Shown piece by piece: positions 16,946-25,438 of a DNA stretch of 64,000 nt. The DNA comes from Terrimesophilobacter mesophilus (GTDB lineage Bacteria > Actinomycetota > Actinomycetes > Actinomycetales > Microbacteriaceae), in the NCBI RefSeq assembly GCF_014200375.1, contig NZ_JACHBP010000001.1:2232001-2296000 (forward strand). Reading direction: 5' to 3'. Position numbers and translations under genes: made by a program. The notes beneath the pieces are model-generated. The model was not told the origin of the DNA and ran no database searches. It saw nothing but the letters and a program-made list of their open reading frames with translations. Within the stretch, counting starts at the first letter, position 1. Each line of letters opens with the position of its first letter.

Positions 16946-16951
16946 ACACTA
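16946..16951 (-). promoter_or_regulatory. Leaderless-type -10 element (TAGTGT) for the MFS-M20 operon
   Basis: TAGTGT on the minus strand ends 6 bases before ATG 16939. It sits in a 40-base divergent gap shared with the ung promoter. Confidence 0.5.
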
Positions 16952-16967
16952 GCGCCTCGTGCGGTCG

Positions 16968-16973
16968 TAGTCT
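16968..16973 (+). promoter_or_regulatory. Leaderless-type -10 element (TAGTCT) for ung
   Basis: TAGTCT ends 6 bases before ATG 16980, with no Shine-Dalgarno. The -35 regions of this promoter and the divergent MFS promoter must overlap each other's -10 boxes, so the two are likely to compete for polymerase. Confidence 0.5.
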
Positions 16974-16979
16974 GCTGTC

Positions 16980-17681
16980 ATGGCGGCTCCGAAACCCCTG
17001 TCTGAACTGGTGGATCCCGGGTGGGCCGCTGCCCTCGCTCCCGTCTCGGGCGACATCGCGAAGATGGGGGACTTCCTGCGCGCGGAGGTCGCATCCGGCC
17101 GCGGCTACCTCCCGTCGGGCGAGAACGTCCTGCGGGCGTTCCGGTATCCGCTGGATCGCGTGCGGGTTCTCATCGTCGGGCAGGACCCGTATCCGACGCC
17201 GGGGCATTCGATCGGCCTGTGCTTCGCCGTCGATCGCCGGGTTCGACCCCTGCCGCGAAGCCTGCAGAACATCTATCGTGAGCTGCACGACGACCTCGGA
17301 GTGGTGCCGCCGCCGCACGGGGACCTGACGAGTTGGGCGGAACAGGGCGTCATGCTCCTCAACAGGGTGCTGACGGTGCGACCGGGTGCATCCGGGTCGC
17401 ATCGGGGCAAGGGGTGGGAGCCGGTCACCGAGGTCGCCATTCGCGCCCTCGTCGCGCGGAAGACCCCGCTCGTCGCCATTCTCTGGGGCAGGGATGCCCG
17501 AAACCTCGAACCGCTCCTCGGCTCGACTCCGATCGTCGCATCCGCTCACCCGAGCCCGCTCTCGGCCAGCGGCGGTTTCTTCGGATCGAAGCCGTTCAGC
17601 CGCGCGAACGATCTTCTCCAGGCCCAGGGCGCGGAACCCGTGGACTGGGCGTTCGGAGACGATTCGCCACCGTCCGGGTAA
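16980..17681 (+). CDS. ung: Uracil-DNA glycosylase, family 1
   Basis: A 233-residue base-excision repair enzyme that removes uracil from DNA. The water-activating loop [13 protein letters not shown] carries catalytic Asp69, the uracil pocket motif [11 protein letters not shown] lies near 122, and the DNA-intercalating loop AHPSPLSA near 190 carries the catalytic His. All family-1 motifs are intact and the length is normal. It starts at ATG 16980 without a Shine-Dalgarno but with a TAGTCT box 6 bases upstream. It is followed closely by an ABC transporter gene, with no obvious functional link. Confidence 0.95.
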   Translation: MAAPKPLSELVDPGWAAALAPVSGDIAKMGDFLRAEVASGRGYLPSGENVLRAFRYPLDRVRVLIVGQDPYPTPGHSIGLCFAVDRRVRPLPRSLQNIYRELHDDLGVVPPPHGDLTSWAEQGVMLLNRVLTVRPGASGSHRGKGWEPVTEVAIRALVARKTPLVAILWGRDARNLEPLLGSTPIVASAHPSPLSASGGFFGSKPFSRANDLLQAQGAEPVDWAFGDDSPPSG

Positions 17682-17698
17682 TCTGCTTTACTTATTCT

Positions 17699-18595
17699 AT
17701 GTCAACTAGCACAACTATCGATGTCAGGGGATTGTCGAAATCCTTCGGGCAGGTGCAGGCCGTGACGGATCTCAGCTTCACGGTCAGGCCGGGGGTCGTC
17801 ACCGGTTTCCTCGGGCCGAACGGGGCGGGGAAGACGACGACGCTGCGGATGCTGCTCGGGCTCGTGCGTCCGAGCGGGGGAAGCGCGACGTTCGGCGGCC
17901 GGGCATATCGTGAGCTCGCGAGGCCCCTCGCAACGGTGGGAATGGCACTCGAGGCCTCGAGCTTCCATCCGGGCCGCTCGGCCCGGCACCACCTGTCCGT
18001 CTACGGAACCGCAGCGGGCATTGCGAAGAACCGGGTCGACGAGGTTCTCGGCCAGGTCGGGCTGGGGGACTTCGCGGACCGTCGGGTCGGCGGCTACTCG
18101 CTCGGCATGCGCCAGCGCCTCGGGCTCGCGTTCGCCCTCCTCGGCGACCCGGGCGTTCTCGTGCTCGATGAGCCGGTCAACGGGCTCGACCCTGAGGGCA
18201 TCAAGTGGATCAGGTCGTTCCTGAGGCAGCTCGCGGGGGAGGGTCGCACGGTTCTCGTGTCCTCCCACCTGCTCAGCGAGGTCCAGCAGAGCGTCGACCA
18301 GGTCGTCATCATCTCGCGCGGAGAACTCGTCTACGACGGCGGGCTCGCCGCCCTCGACGGCGGGACGCGCATCCTCGTCGACTCACCGGATCGAGCGGGC
18401 CTCGAATCCGCGCTCCGCTCAGCGGGCGCAGACGTGCTCGCCCTCGAGGACGGCCTGGCGGTCACGGGATCGAGCGCGGCAGACGTCGGCGCCATGGCGC
18501 TGACGGCGGGTATTCCCCTCAGCCGGCTCACACCGGAGCATACGGGCCTGGAGAAGGCCTTCCTCGACCTCGTGGGAGAAGGTGGTCGGCCGTGA
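17699..18595 (+). CDS. ABC transporter ATP-binding protein (DrrA/CcmA-like)
   Basis: A 298-residue ATPase of the ABC-2 export group. Walker A GPNGAGKTTTLRML is near residue 38, the signature is a variant YSLGMRQRLGLA near 130, and Walker B VLVLDEPVNGLDPEG near 155. The C-terminal ~80 residues form the extension common in DrrA-type and lantibiotic-immunity-type ATPases. The upstream 18 bases have no Shine-Dalgarno; TAATCT at 17679-17684, overlapping the ung stop, could be a -10 box. The stop overlaps the permease start (TGATG). Substrate unknown; multidrug or bacteriocin resistance are common roles for this type. Confidence 0.9.
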   Translation: MSTSTTIDVRGLSKSFGQVQAVTDLSFTVRPGVVTGFLGPNGAGKTTTLRMLLGLVRPSGGSATFGGRAYRELARPLATVGMALEASSFHPGRSARHHLSVYGTAAGIAKNRVDEVLGQVGLGDFADRRVGGYSLGMRQRLGLAFALLGDPGVLVLDEPVNGLDPEGIKWIRSFLRQLAGEGRTVLVSSHLLSEVQQSVDQVVIISRGELVYDGGLAALDGGTRILVDSPDRAGLESALRSAGADVLALEDGLAVTGSSAADVGAMALTAGIPLSRLTPEHTGLEKAFLDLVGEGGRP

Positions 18596-19419
18596 TGTTC
18601 CTCCGGGCGGTTCGCTCCGAATTCCAGAAGATCCTCACCGTGCGGATGTGGTGGGTCCTGCTGATCGTGCTCGTCGGCTACGTCGCGTTCACGTCCGGCC
18701 TCCTCGCGGGCGTGTTCGGCGGACTCGGCGACCAGCTCGCGTCATCCGGAGGCAACGCCCCCGACATCACGGATGCTGCGCTGCCGCCCATCATCTACAG
18801 CATCGCGTCGAGCATCGGCTACGTGTTCCCCGTGCTCTTCGGCACGCTCGCGACGACCTCGGAGTTCCGGCACCAGACGCTCACCCCGACGTTCCTGGCG
18901 CAGCCTCACCGCGGAACGGTCCTCGGAGCGAAGCTCGTGACGCTCGCCGTCTTCGGTGCGCTCTACGGCATCGCGGCCCTCGTGGCGAGCGTGGGGCTCG
19001 GCGCATCGATCCTGAGCGCAACCGGCCACTCCACAGCACTCGGGGACTCCGACACCTGGGCGCTGCTCGCGCGCGTCGTGCTCGCGATGGCGATCTGGGC
19101 GATCATCGGGGTCGGGCTCGGCGCACTCATCCCGAGCCAGGTCGCCGCGATCGTGATCGTGCTCGCCTTCACCCAGTTCCTCGAACCGATCCTGCGGTTG
19201 ATGACCTCGCTCGCGGACTGGGCGGCCGGTATAGGCCAGTACCTCCCCGGTGCGGCGAGCGACGCGCTCGTCGGATCGAGCATCTTCACCTCGATGACCG
19301 CCGCGGCATCCGGCGCCCAGTCGCTCGAGTGGTGGCAGGGTGGGCTCGTCCTGTTCGGGATGGCGATCGTCGCGGCGGGGCTCGGCTATCTCACGAGCTG
19401 GCGAAAGGACGTCACCTAG
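18595..19419 (+). CDS. ABC-2 type transporter permease
   Basis: A 274-residue membrane partner of the preceding ATPase. It opens with MFLRAVRSEFQKILTVRMWW, the usual amphipathic start of ABC-2 permeases, and has six hydrophobic segments. A long extracellular loop (LASSGGNAPDITDAALPP) follows helix 1 and the motif ATTSEFRHQTLTPTFLAQPHR, typical of the family, follows helix 2. ATG 18595 overlaps the ATPase stop by one base; GTG 18592 is an equally possible start. It converges on glgX with 22 bases between stops and no visible terminator hairpin. Confidence 0.87.
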   Translation: MFLRAVRSEFQKILTVRMWWVLLIVLVGYVAFTSGLLAGVFGGLGDQLASSGGNAPDITDAALPPIIYSIASSIGYVFPVLFGTLATTSEFRHQTLTPTFLAQPHRGTVLGAKLVTLAVFGALYGIAALVASVGLGASILSATGHSTALGDSDTWALLARVVLAMAIWAIIGVGLGALIPSQVAAIVIVLAFTQFLEPILRLMTSLADWAAGIGQYLPGAASDALVGSSIFTSMTAAASGAQSLEWWQGGLVLFGMAIVAAGLGYLTSWRKDVT

Positions 19420-19441
19420 ACCTGCTGACGCCGGACGGGAT

Positions 19442-21496
19442 TCAGTGCGCTCGGAACAGCTTGAGGGATGTCGGGGTCATCGCGAGCGTTGTGCCCGGCG
19501 CGTGCTCCTCGGACTCGATCGTGTCGTTCGCGCTGTCGAACAGCAGCGTGTACGACTGGACCCCCGAGTGCGTGGGGAGGGTGACGGTCTCGTCGGCCTC
19601 CACACCGTGCACGATGAGGAGGATGCGGTTGAATCCGTCGACCTCGTGATTCGCCGCGGCGAGGTATTGCAGCGTCCGTTCCGACGGCGAGTTCCAGTCG
19701 TCGATCGACATCGTCTGGCCCGAGGCGTTGAACCAGTCCATCTGGGTCGCCGTGTCGAGCGTCTCGCCCCAGACGCCGAAGCTCCTCGGTCGGACGGCCG
19801 GGTTGTCTTTCCTGAACCGGATGCCGGCCCTCGTGATGTGCAGCATGTCTCGTTGCCATCCGTCGAGCTTCCAGGGCAGCCAGCTGAGTTCGTCATCGTG
19901 GCAATAGGCGTTGTTGTTCCCCCGCTGGGATCGGCCGATCTCGTCGCCTGCCGTCAACATGGGCGTGCCGGCTGAGAGCAGGAGCGTCGCCAGGAGGTTC
20001 CGCATCGCCTTGCGGCGCACCGTCGTGATGACGGGGTCGTCAGTCGGTCCTTCGACCCCGTGGTTGAACGAGTGGTTGTCGTTCGTCCCGTCCCGGTTGT
20101 CCTCACCGTTGCCGAGGTTGTGCTTGCTGTCGTAGGCGGTGAGGTCGGCCAGGGTGAATCCGTCGTGAGCCGTGACGAAGTTCACCGACGCTATGGGTCC
20201 GCGTTCCGCGGAGAACTCGTTGGACGAGCCGGACAGCTTGGTGGCGAGAGGCCCGATGCCGATCGGCGCTGTGCCGTGCGCCCTCGCGGACGCGATGTCG
20301 GTGAGCCAGAAGTCCCGTACGCGGTCCCGGTATCCGTCGTTCCACTCGAGCCAGCCCTGCGGGAATCGACCGGTCTGCCACCCGTTCGGGCCGACATCCC
20401 ACGGCTCTGCGATCATCTTCACTCCGGAGAGGTCTGGATCGCTCACAATGGATTTCAGGAGCGGATGCTGCGGGTCGAAATTCCCCTCGGCATCTCGACC
20501 CAGTGTTGCGGCCAGGTCGAAACGGAAGCCGTCGACCTGCATCTCGTTCGCCCAATAGCGCAGCGAATCCATGATGAGGCGCTGGGCCACCGGGTTGGAC
20601 GCGTCGATCGAGTTGCCGCACCCGGTCACGTCGATGTAGTCCCCGGAGGCGCTCTGCCGGTAATACGTGCGGTCGTCGAGTCCGCGCAGGCTCGTTGTCG
20701 GCCCATCGGGCCCCTCCTCGGAGGTGTGGTTGTAGACGACGTCGAGGATGACTTCGATCCCCGCCTCGTGCAGCAGCTTCACCATTCCCTTGAATTCGCG
20801 CACGACGGCCGCGGACCCGGCCTCCTGGGCTGCCGCCGACGCCCACGCCATGTGCGGGGTAAAGAAGTTCAGGCTGTTGTAACCCCAGTAGTTGCTGAGT
20901 CCCATCTTCACCAGGCGTTGCTCTGTGACGAACTGGTGCACCGGCAGGAGCTCGACGGCGGTCACCCCGAGTTCGTTCAGGTACGCGATGGTCGATTCGT
21001 GAGCGAGGCCGGCGTAGCTCCCGCGCAGCCCGGAGGGGACATCCGGATTCAGCTTCGTGAGTCCTTTGGCGTGCGCCTCGTAGATGACGGTGTGATCGAT
21101 CGGGGTCACCGGCTTTGCCGTTCCACCCCAGTCGAACTCGTCGTCGACGATGCACGAGCGCCACTCGCCGTTTCCGGCTCGGGACAGCCCCCTCGAGTAC
21201 GGGTCGATGAGGTTGCGGTTGGGGTCGAACCGGTTGGGCGCCGCCGCCCCCCTCGAACCCGTATCGGCAGCGGCGCGCAGCGTGTAGTTCCTGCCTGCGA
21301 CGAGCTTCGGGGAAGTGACGGTCCAGACGTCGCCGACGGTCTTCTCGAGCGGGATCGTGTCGGTGATCCAGTAGGGGTCCTTCCGCGAGAACAGGCACAG
21401 TTCGATGGATGCTGCGCTCGCCGAATACACTCGCACTCTGCCACCGTGCTCCGTGAGCCTGGCCCCGAGGTCGTGCAGGGGGTCAGTGGTGGACAT
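19442..21496 (-). CDS. glgX: Glycogen debranching enzyme GlgX
   Basis: A 684-residue GH13 isoamylase-type enzyme that cleaves alpha-1,6 branches of glycogen. An N-terminal CBM48-like domain (residues 1-110) precedes the barrel. Conserved motifs are VILDVVYNHTSEEGP near 252, GFRFDLAATLGRD with the nucleophile Asp near 325, MIAEPWDVGPNGWQ with the acid/base Glu near 363, and FVTAHDGFTLADL near 443. GDEIGRSQRGNNNAYCHDDE is also typical of GlgX. The frame is open for another 157 codons upstream, but these overlap the divergent desulfurase gene and are not protein-like; ATG 21496 fits the family length. No Shine-Dalgarno precedes it, whereas TACTCT ends 6 bases upstream. Confidence 0.94.
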   Translation of the reverse strand: MSTTDPLHDLGARLTEHGGRVRVYSASAASIELCLFSRKDPYWITDTIPLEKTVGDVWTVTSPKLVAGRNYTLRAAADTGSRGAAAPNRFDPNRNLIDPYSRGLSRAGNGEWRSCIVDDEFDWGGTAKPVTPIDHTVIYEAHAKGLTKLNPDVPSGLRGSYAGLAHESTIAYLNELGVTAVELLPVHQFVTEQRLVKMGLSNYWGYNSLNFFTPHMAWASAAAQEAGSAAVVREFKGMVKLLHEAGIEVILDVVYNHTSEEGPDGPTTSLRGLDDRTYYRQSASGDYIDVTGCGNSIDASNPVAQRLIMDSLRYWANEMQVDGFRFDLAATLGRDAEGNFDPQHPLLKSIVSDPDLSGVKMIAEPWDVGPNGWQTGRFPQGWLEWNDGYRDRVRDFWLTDIASARAHGTAPIGIGPLATKLSGSSNEFSAERGPIASVNFVTAHDGFTLADLTAYDSKHNLGNGEDNRDGTNDNHSFNHGVEGPTDDPVITTVRRKAMRNLLATLLLSAGTPMLTAGDEIGRSQRGNNNAYCHDDELSWLPWKLDGWQRDMLHITRAGIRFRKDNPAVRPRSFGVWGETLDTATQMDWFNASGQTMSIDDWNSPSERTLQYLAAANHEVDGFNRILLIVHGVEADETVTLPTHSGVQSYTLLFDSANDTIESEEHAPGTTLAMTPTSLKLFRAH

Positions 21497-21502
21497 CGTT
21501 CT

Positions 21503-21534
21503 AGAGTAATTGAGTACCGGCCGTCGCAGGTCAA
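21503..21534 (-). promoter_or_regulatory. Leaderless promoter candidate for glgX
   Basis: On the minus strand TACTCT (21503-21508) ends 6 bases before ATG 21496. A TTGACC hexamer lies at 21529-21534, but the 20-base spacer is longer than the usual 16-18, so the -35 assignment is tentative. Confidence 0.45.
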
Positions 21535-21566
21535 CGCCGACGGCCACCCAGGGACGGGAGCGCAGG

Positions 21567-22724
21567 ATGGCGGTGTACCTCGACCACGCCGCGACGACGC
21601 CGATGCTGCCCGTCGCCCGCGATGCCATGATCGACGCCTTGGATGTCGTCGGCAATTCCTCGTCCATCCACAGTGCGGGACAGAACGCGCGGCGCATGCT
21701 CGAGGAGGCGCGCGAGGCGATCGCGGGGAGCCTCGGTTGCGATCCGATCGAGGTCGTCTTCACCTCGGGAGGTACCGAGTCGGTCAACCTCGCGATCAAG
21801 GGGATGTTCTGGGCCAGGTCCGCCGCGGGCGCCGGTAGGCGCATCCTCGTCCCGCGGGGGGAGCACCACGCGACGATCGACACGGTCGAATGGCTCGAAC
21901 GCACCGAGGGCGCCATCGTCGAATGGCTGCCGACGGACGAGCTGGGCAGGGTGTCGCTCGAGGCCACCGAGTCCGCGCTCTCCGCTCACCACGATGTCGC
22001 GCTCGTGACCACCCTGATGGCGAGCAACGAGGTCGGCACCATCCAGCCGGTCGAGGGGGTCGTCCGACTCGCGACGCGCGCCGGCGTCCCTGTGCACGCG
22101 GATGCCATCGGCGCCTACCGCCACCTTCCGATCGATTTCTCCTCCAGCGGGCTCACGGCGCTGTCGGTCTCGGCCCACAAGATCGGCGGGCCACTCGGCA
22201 TCGGGGCGCTTGTCGTCTCCCGTACGGCAGCGATCGAGCCGCTCATCCACGGCGGAGGTCAGCAGAGGAAGGTGCGCTCCGGTACGCAGGATGTGCCGGC
22301 GGCGGTCGCCTTCTCAGCTGCGGCGCGGCATCCGACGATGCCGTTGACCGGCCTTCGTGACCGTCTCATCGCGGGCGTGCAGAGTGCCGTCCCGTCTGCG
22401 GTCCTCCGCGGCGATCCGATCGATCGCCTCGACAACAATGCGCACTTCACCTTCCCGGGTTGTGAGGGCGACTCCCTCCTGTATCTCCTCGATGCCGCGG
22501 GGGTGTGCGTGAGCACCGGCTCGGCATGCCAGGCCGGGATCCCCGAGGCGAGCCACGTCCTCCTCGCGATGGGGTTGACGGAGGCTGAAGCACGTGGTGC
22601 GCTTCGGATGACGCTCGGGGTGGCCTCCACCGACGCCGACGTCGACACGCTCCTGTCCGCGCTTCCGGCCGCGTACGACCGTGCAGTGCGGGCGGGTCTC
22701 TCGACCAGGGTGAGTGCCCTCTGA
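21567..22724 (+). CDS. Cysteine desulfurase, NifS/IscS-like
   Basis: A 385-residue class V PLP aminotransferase-fold enzyme that releases sulfur from cysteine as a persulfide. It begins [12 protein letters not shown], has [15 protein letters not shown] near 70, the PLP-binding Lys in [12 protein letters not shown] near residue 205 and the persulfide Cys in [12 protein letters not shown] near 320. The active-site loop length fits IscS/NifS class I. ATG 21567 is chosen over an upstream ATG because GGGAGCGCAGG directly precedes it. mnmA follows after 40 bases, so the most likely job is sulfur supply for tRNA 2-thiouridine; no iscU or suf gene is nearby. Confidence 0.93.
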   Translation: MAVYLDHAATTPMLPVARDAMIDALDVVGNSSSIHSAGQNARRMLEEAREAIAGSLGCDPIEVVFTSGGTESVNLAIKGMFWARSAAGAGRRILVPRGEHHATIDTVEWLERTEGAIVEWLPTDELGRVSLEATESALSAHHDVALVTTLMASNEVGTIQPVEGVVRLATRAGVPVHADAIGAYRHLPIDFSSSGLTALSVSAHKIGGPLGIGALVVSRTAAIEPLIHGGGQQRKVRSGTQDVPAAVAFSAAARHPTMPLTGLRDRLIAGVQSAVPSAVLRGDPIDRLDNNAHFTFPGCEGDSLLYLLDAAGVCVSTGSACQAGIPEASHVLLAMGLTEAEARGALRMTLGVASTDADVDTLLSALPAAYDRAVRAGLSTRVSAL

Positions 22725-22760
22725 CCGTCCCGTTTGCACTGGCCGTCCCGTTTACACTGG
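22725..22760 (+). repeat. Two tandem 18-base repeats in the mnmA promoter region
   Basis: CCGTCCCGTTTGCACTGG (22725-22742) is followed immediately by CCGTCCCGTTTACACTGG (22743-22760); they differ at one base. The second copy contains the TACACT box of the mnmA promoter and the first carries TGCACT at the equivalent place. They could be a duplicated promoter or regulator site. Confidence 0.85.
22753..22758 (+). promoter_or_regulatory. Leaderless-type -10 element (TACACT) for mnmA
   Basis: TACACT ends 6 bases before GTG 22765, the start of mnmA, and no Shine-Dalgarno is present. The six bases between (GGACGG) resemble those before prmC (GGACGC). Confidence 0.5.
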
Positions 22761-22764
22761 ACGG

Positions 22765-23874
22765 GTGAAGGTTCTGGCGGCGATGAGCGGGGGAGTCGAC
22801 TCCGCGGTGGCTGCCGCGCGCGCCGTCGACGCCGGCCACGAGGTCGTCGGAGTGCACCTGGCGCTCAGCCGCATGCCGGGGACCCTGCGCACCGGCAGCC
22901 GCGGCTGCTGCACGATCGAGGACTCGATGGATGCGCAACGGGCGGCCGATCTCATCGGCATCCCGTACTACGTGTGGGACTTCTCCGAGCGATTCAAGCT
23001 CGATGTCGTCGACGACTTCATCGCCGAGTATGCAGCGGGGCGCACGCCCAACCCGTGCCTGCGCTGCAACGAGCGCATCAAGTTCGCCGCCCTGCTCGAG
23101 AAGGCGCTCGATCTCGGGTTCGATGCCGTGGCGACCGGCCACTACGCGAACATCGTGACGGATGACGACGGCAACCGCGAGCTCCACCGCGCAGCGGACT
23201 GGGCGAAGGACCAGTCTTACGTTCTCGGCGTCCTCACGGCCGAACAGCTCGCACACAGTCTCTTTCCGCTCGGGTCGACCCCGAGCAAGGCCGAGGTGCG
23301 CGCCGAGGCGGCGGCCCGCGGGTTCTCCGTCGCGAGCAAGCCGGACAGCCACGACATCTGCTTCATCCCGGATGGCGACACCCGCGGCTGGCTCGCGGAG
23401 CGCGTCGGGGCGGAGCAGGGCGACATCCTGGACCGCGACGGTGCGAAACTCGGAACTCACGAGGGGGCGGCAGCGTTCACGGTGGGCCAGCGCAAGGGGC
23501 TCAATATCGGGTTCCCCGCCGACGACGGCAAGCCGAGGTTCGTGCTCGAGGTGCGCCCAAAGACCAACGAGGTCATCGTGGGCCCGCGTGAGGCGCTCGA
23601 CCTCTCCGAGATCGCCGGCTCGCGGTTCTCCTGGGCGGGGCGACCGCCGCAGGACCTGGGGTCGCCGCTCGAGTGTATGGTGCAGATCCGTGCCCACGCC
23701 GACCCCGTTCCGGCGACCCTCAGCCATCGCGATTGTGAACTCGTCGTGAATCCGGAACAGCCGCTCAGCGGCGTCTCACCCGGCCAGAGCGCCGTGATCT
23801 ATCTCGGAACGCGCGTGCTCGGGCAGTTCACGATCGACCGGACGGTCTCCGCGGCGCCGATTCACGTCGGCTGA
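22765..23874 (+). CDS. mnmA: tRNA-specific 2-thiouridylase MnmA
   Basis: A 369-residue enzyme that thiolates U34 in Lys, Glu and Gln tRNAs. The PP-loop [11 protein letters not shown] is at residues 7-17. The two catalytic Cys are in [14 protein letters not shown] (near 97) and [12 protein letters not shown] (near 199). GHYA, DQSYVL and GQRKGLNIG are also diagnostic. The C-terminal beta-barrel domain is complete. GTG 22765 gives the conserved start [10 protein letters not shown]; the in-frame codons upstream are repeat sequence and not conserved. Sulfur probably comes from the cysteine desulfurase encoded just upstream. The 139 bases after the stop contain degenerate copies of the gene's final bases. 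Confidence 0.95.
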   Translation: MKVLAAMSGGVDSAVAAARAVDAGHEVVGVHLALSRMPGTLRTGSRGCCTIEDSMDAQRAADLIGIPYYVWDFSERFKLDVVDDFIAEYAAGRTPNPCLRCNERIKFAALLEKALDLGFDAVATGHYANIVTDDDGNRELHRAADWAKDQSYVLGVLTAEQLAHSLFPLGSTPSKAEVRAEAAARGFSVASKPDSHDICFIPDGDTRGWLAERVGAEQGDILDRDGAKLGTHEGAAAFTVGQRKGLNIGFPADDGKPRFVLEVRPKTNEVIVGPREALDLSEIAGSRFSWAGRPPQDLGSPLECMVQIRAHADPVPATLSHRDCELVVNPEQPLSGVSPGQSAVIYLGTRVLGQFTIDRTVSAAPIHVG

Positions 23875-23937
23875 GCACCGCTTCACCCCATGCCTGTCGG
23901 CTGAATGCCGCGGCGCCGATTCCGGTCGACTGGGCGC
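23851..23937 (+). repeat. Degenerate ~30-base repeats at the end of mnmA
   Basis: The last codons of mnmA (23851-23878, GCGGCGCCGATTCACGTCGG and on) recur at 23910-23937 with 5 mismatches in 28 bases, and the core GTCGGCTGA also occurs at 23896. The cores start at 23866, 23896 and 23925, about 30 bases apart. This looks like a local duplication that has decayed. Confidence 0.6.
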
Positions 23938-23959
23938 CTCCTTGTAGAATTCAGGAGGC
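23936..23959 (+). promoter_or_regulatory. Inverted repeat overlapping a -10 box upstream of lysA
   Basis: GCCTCCT (23936-23942) and AGGAGGC (23953-23959) form a 7-base perfect inverted repeat with a 10-base centre holding TAGAAT (23945-23950), a good -10 hexamer. It may be an operator over the lysA-hom-thrC-thrB promoter or an RNA hairpin. No -35 consensus is seen at 17-18 bases. Transcription would start near 23957, giving a leader of about 57 bases. Confidence 0.45.
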
Positions 23960-24013
23960 TTCAGGAACCAAGCCGGGTTCGCTCGCCTCCCGCCGACAAT
24001 CGTGAGGTTTTCC

Positions 24014-25438
24014 GTGACCGCCAATCCGCTTGCACCACCGTGGCTCGCCGTGCCGGCCGATGCGAATGCCCTCGCAGAGGGCGTGTGGCCCGCCGGCGCC
24101 GCGCGTGCCACCGGCGGGGGGCTCGACCTCGCCGGGGTGTCCGCGGTCGAGCTCGCCTCCCGATTCGGGACTCCGCTGTACGTCCTCGACGAGTCGGATG
24201 CCCGATCGCGGGCGGCCGGCATCCGCACTGCATTCGCCGACGCGTTCGCACCGCACGGAGCAGCAGTCACCGTCTACTACGCGGGCAAGGCATTCCTCTC
24301 CTCCGAGGTCGCCCGATGGATGGCGGACGAGGGGCTCGGCCTGGATGTGGCGAGCGGCGGGGAGCTCGCGGTCGCCCTCGCATCCGGGTTCGACCCTGCC
24401 CGCATCGGATTCCACGGGAACAACAAGAGCCAGGATGAGCTCGACCGGGCGATCGGGGCGGGGATCGGTTCGATCGTTCTCGACAGCGAGCTGGAGCTGG
24501 AGCGGGTCGCGGCCGCCGCGGCGAGACTCGGTGTCGTCCAGGCGGTGCGGGTGCGCGCGAACTCCGGGGTGAACGCCCACACGCACGACTACCTCGCCAC
24601 CTCGCGCGAGGACCAGAAATTCGGCATCGCGCTCGTCGACGTGCCCGCCATCGTCGCGCGGATTCGCTCGGTCGAATCGCTGCGGTTCCTCGGACTGCAC
24701 TCGCACATCGGATCGCAGATCTTCGACGCCGCCGGCTTCGTGGAGGCGATCGGCAGGCTCATGGCGGTCCATGCCATGCTTCTGGAGTCCGGGCCGGTGC
24801 CCGAGCTGAACATCGGCGGCGGATTCGGCATCGCATACACCTCGGCCGACCGACCCATGCCGATGGGGGAGCTCGCCTCGGCGCTCGCGGAGGCGGTCGC
24901 TCGGGAGGCGGAGCGATTCGGCGTCCACGTGCCCGGCATCTCGATCGAGCCGGGCAGGGCGATCATCGGGCCCGCAGGCGTGACCCTCTACACCGTGGGG
25001 ACGATCAAGGATGTCGACGTCTCGGTCGCGGACTCCAGCGCCATCCGACGCTACGTGAGCGTCGACGGCGGAATGAGCGACAACGTGAGGCCGGCGCTGT
25101 ACGGTGCCGAATACTCTGCACGCCTGGCCAATCGCCGCTCGGATGCCTCGCCGGTTCTCGCCCGCGTCGCGGGGAAGCACTGCGAGAGCGGTGACATCGT
25201 CGTGCACGACGAGTACCTGCCCGGCGACGTCGCCCCGGGCGATATCCTCGCGGTTCCGGCCACCGGCGCCTACTGCTGGTCGCTGGCGAGCAATTACAAC
25301 TATCTGGGTCGCCCGGCCGTGGTCGCCGTGGCGAACGGTTCGGCGCGACTCATCGTCCGGCGCGAAAGCGAGGCCGATCTCCTGTCCAGGGATGTCGGAC
25401 TCAGTGAACACAGTGCAACCGAAGGAGCGACCCGATGA
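24014..25438 (+). CDS. lysA: Diaminopimelate decarboxylase
   Basis: A 474-residue PLP enzyme catalysing the last step of lysine synthesis. It is a fold-III decarboxylase with the PLP Lys in VYYAGKAFLS near residue 91, HGNNKS near 139, HSHIGSQI near 233, NIGGGFGIAY near 270, and the active-site Cys of the partner subunit in GKHCESGD near 391. The C-terminal SNYNYLGRPA is typical. GTG 24014 is preferred over GTG 24002 because GAGG lies 6 bases before it. Its stop overlaps the start of hom (ATGA), which begins a coupled aspartate-family operon lysA-hom-thrC-thrB. Confidence 0.94.
   Translation: MTANPLAPPWLAVPADANALAEGVWPAGAARATGGGLDLAGVSAVELASRFGTPLYVLDESDARSRAAGIRTAFADAFAPHGAAVTVYYAGKAFLSSEVARWMADEGLGLDVASGGELAVALASGFDPARIGFHGNNKSQDELDRAIGAGIGSIVLDSELELERVAAAAARLGVVQAVRVRANSGVNAHTHDYLATSREDQKFGIALVDVPAIVARIRSVESLRFLGLHSHIGSQIFDAAGFVEAIGRLMAVHAMLLESGPVPELNIGGGFGIAYTSADRPMPMGELASALAEAVAREAERFGVHVPGISIEPGRAIIGPAGVTLYTVGTIKDVDVSVADSSAIRRYVSVDGGMSDNVRPALYGAEYSARLANRRSDASPVLARVAGKHCESGDIVVHDEYLPGDVAPGDILAVPATGAYCWSLASNYNYLGRPAVVAVANGSARLIVRRESEADLLSRDVGLSEHSATEGATR

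Noticed and set aside
21497..21967. A 157-codon extension of glgX
   Set aside because: It overlaps the divergent desulfurase gene, and the CBM48-like domain begins right after ATG 21496.
22725..22760. CRISPR-like array at the mnmA promoter
   Set aside because: There are only two copies with no spacer between them and no cas genes.
23875..24013. Lysine riboswitch before lysA
   Set aside because: The 139-base gap contains repeats and one 7-base hairpin but not the five-helix junction of a lysine riboswitch.
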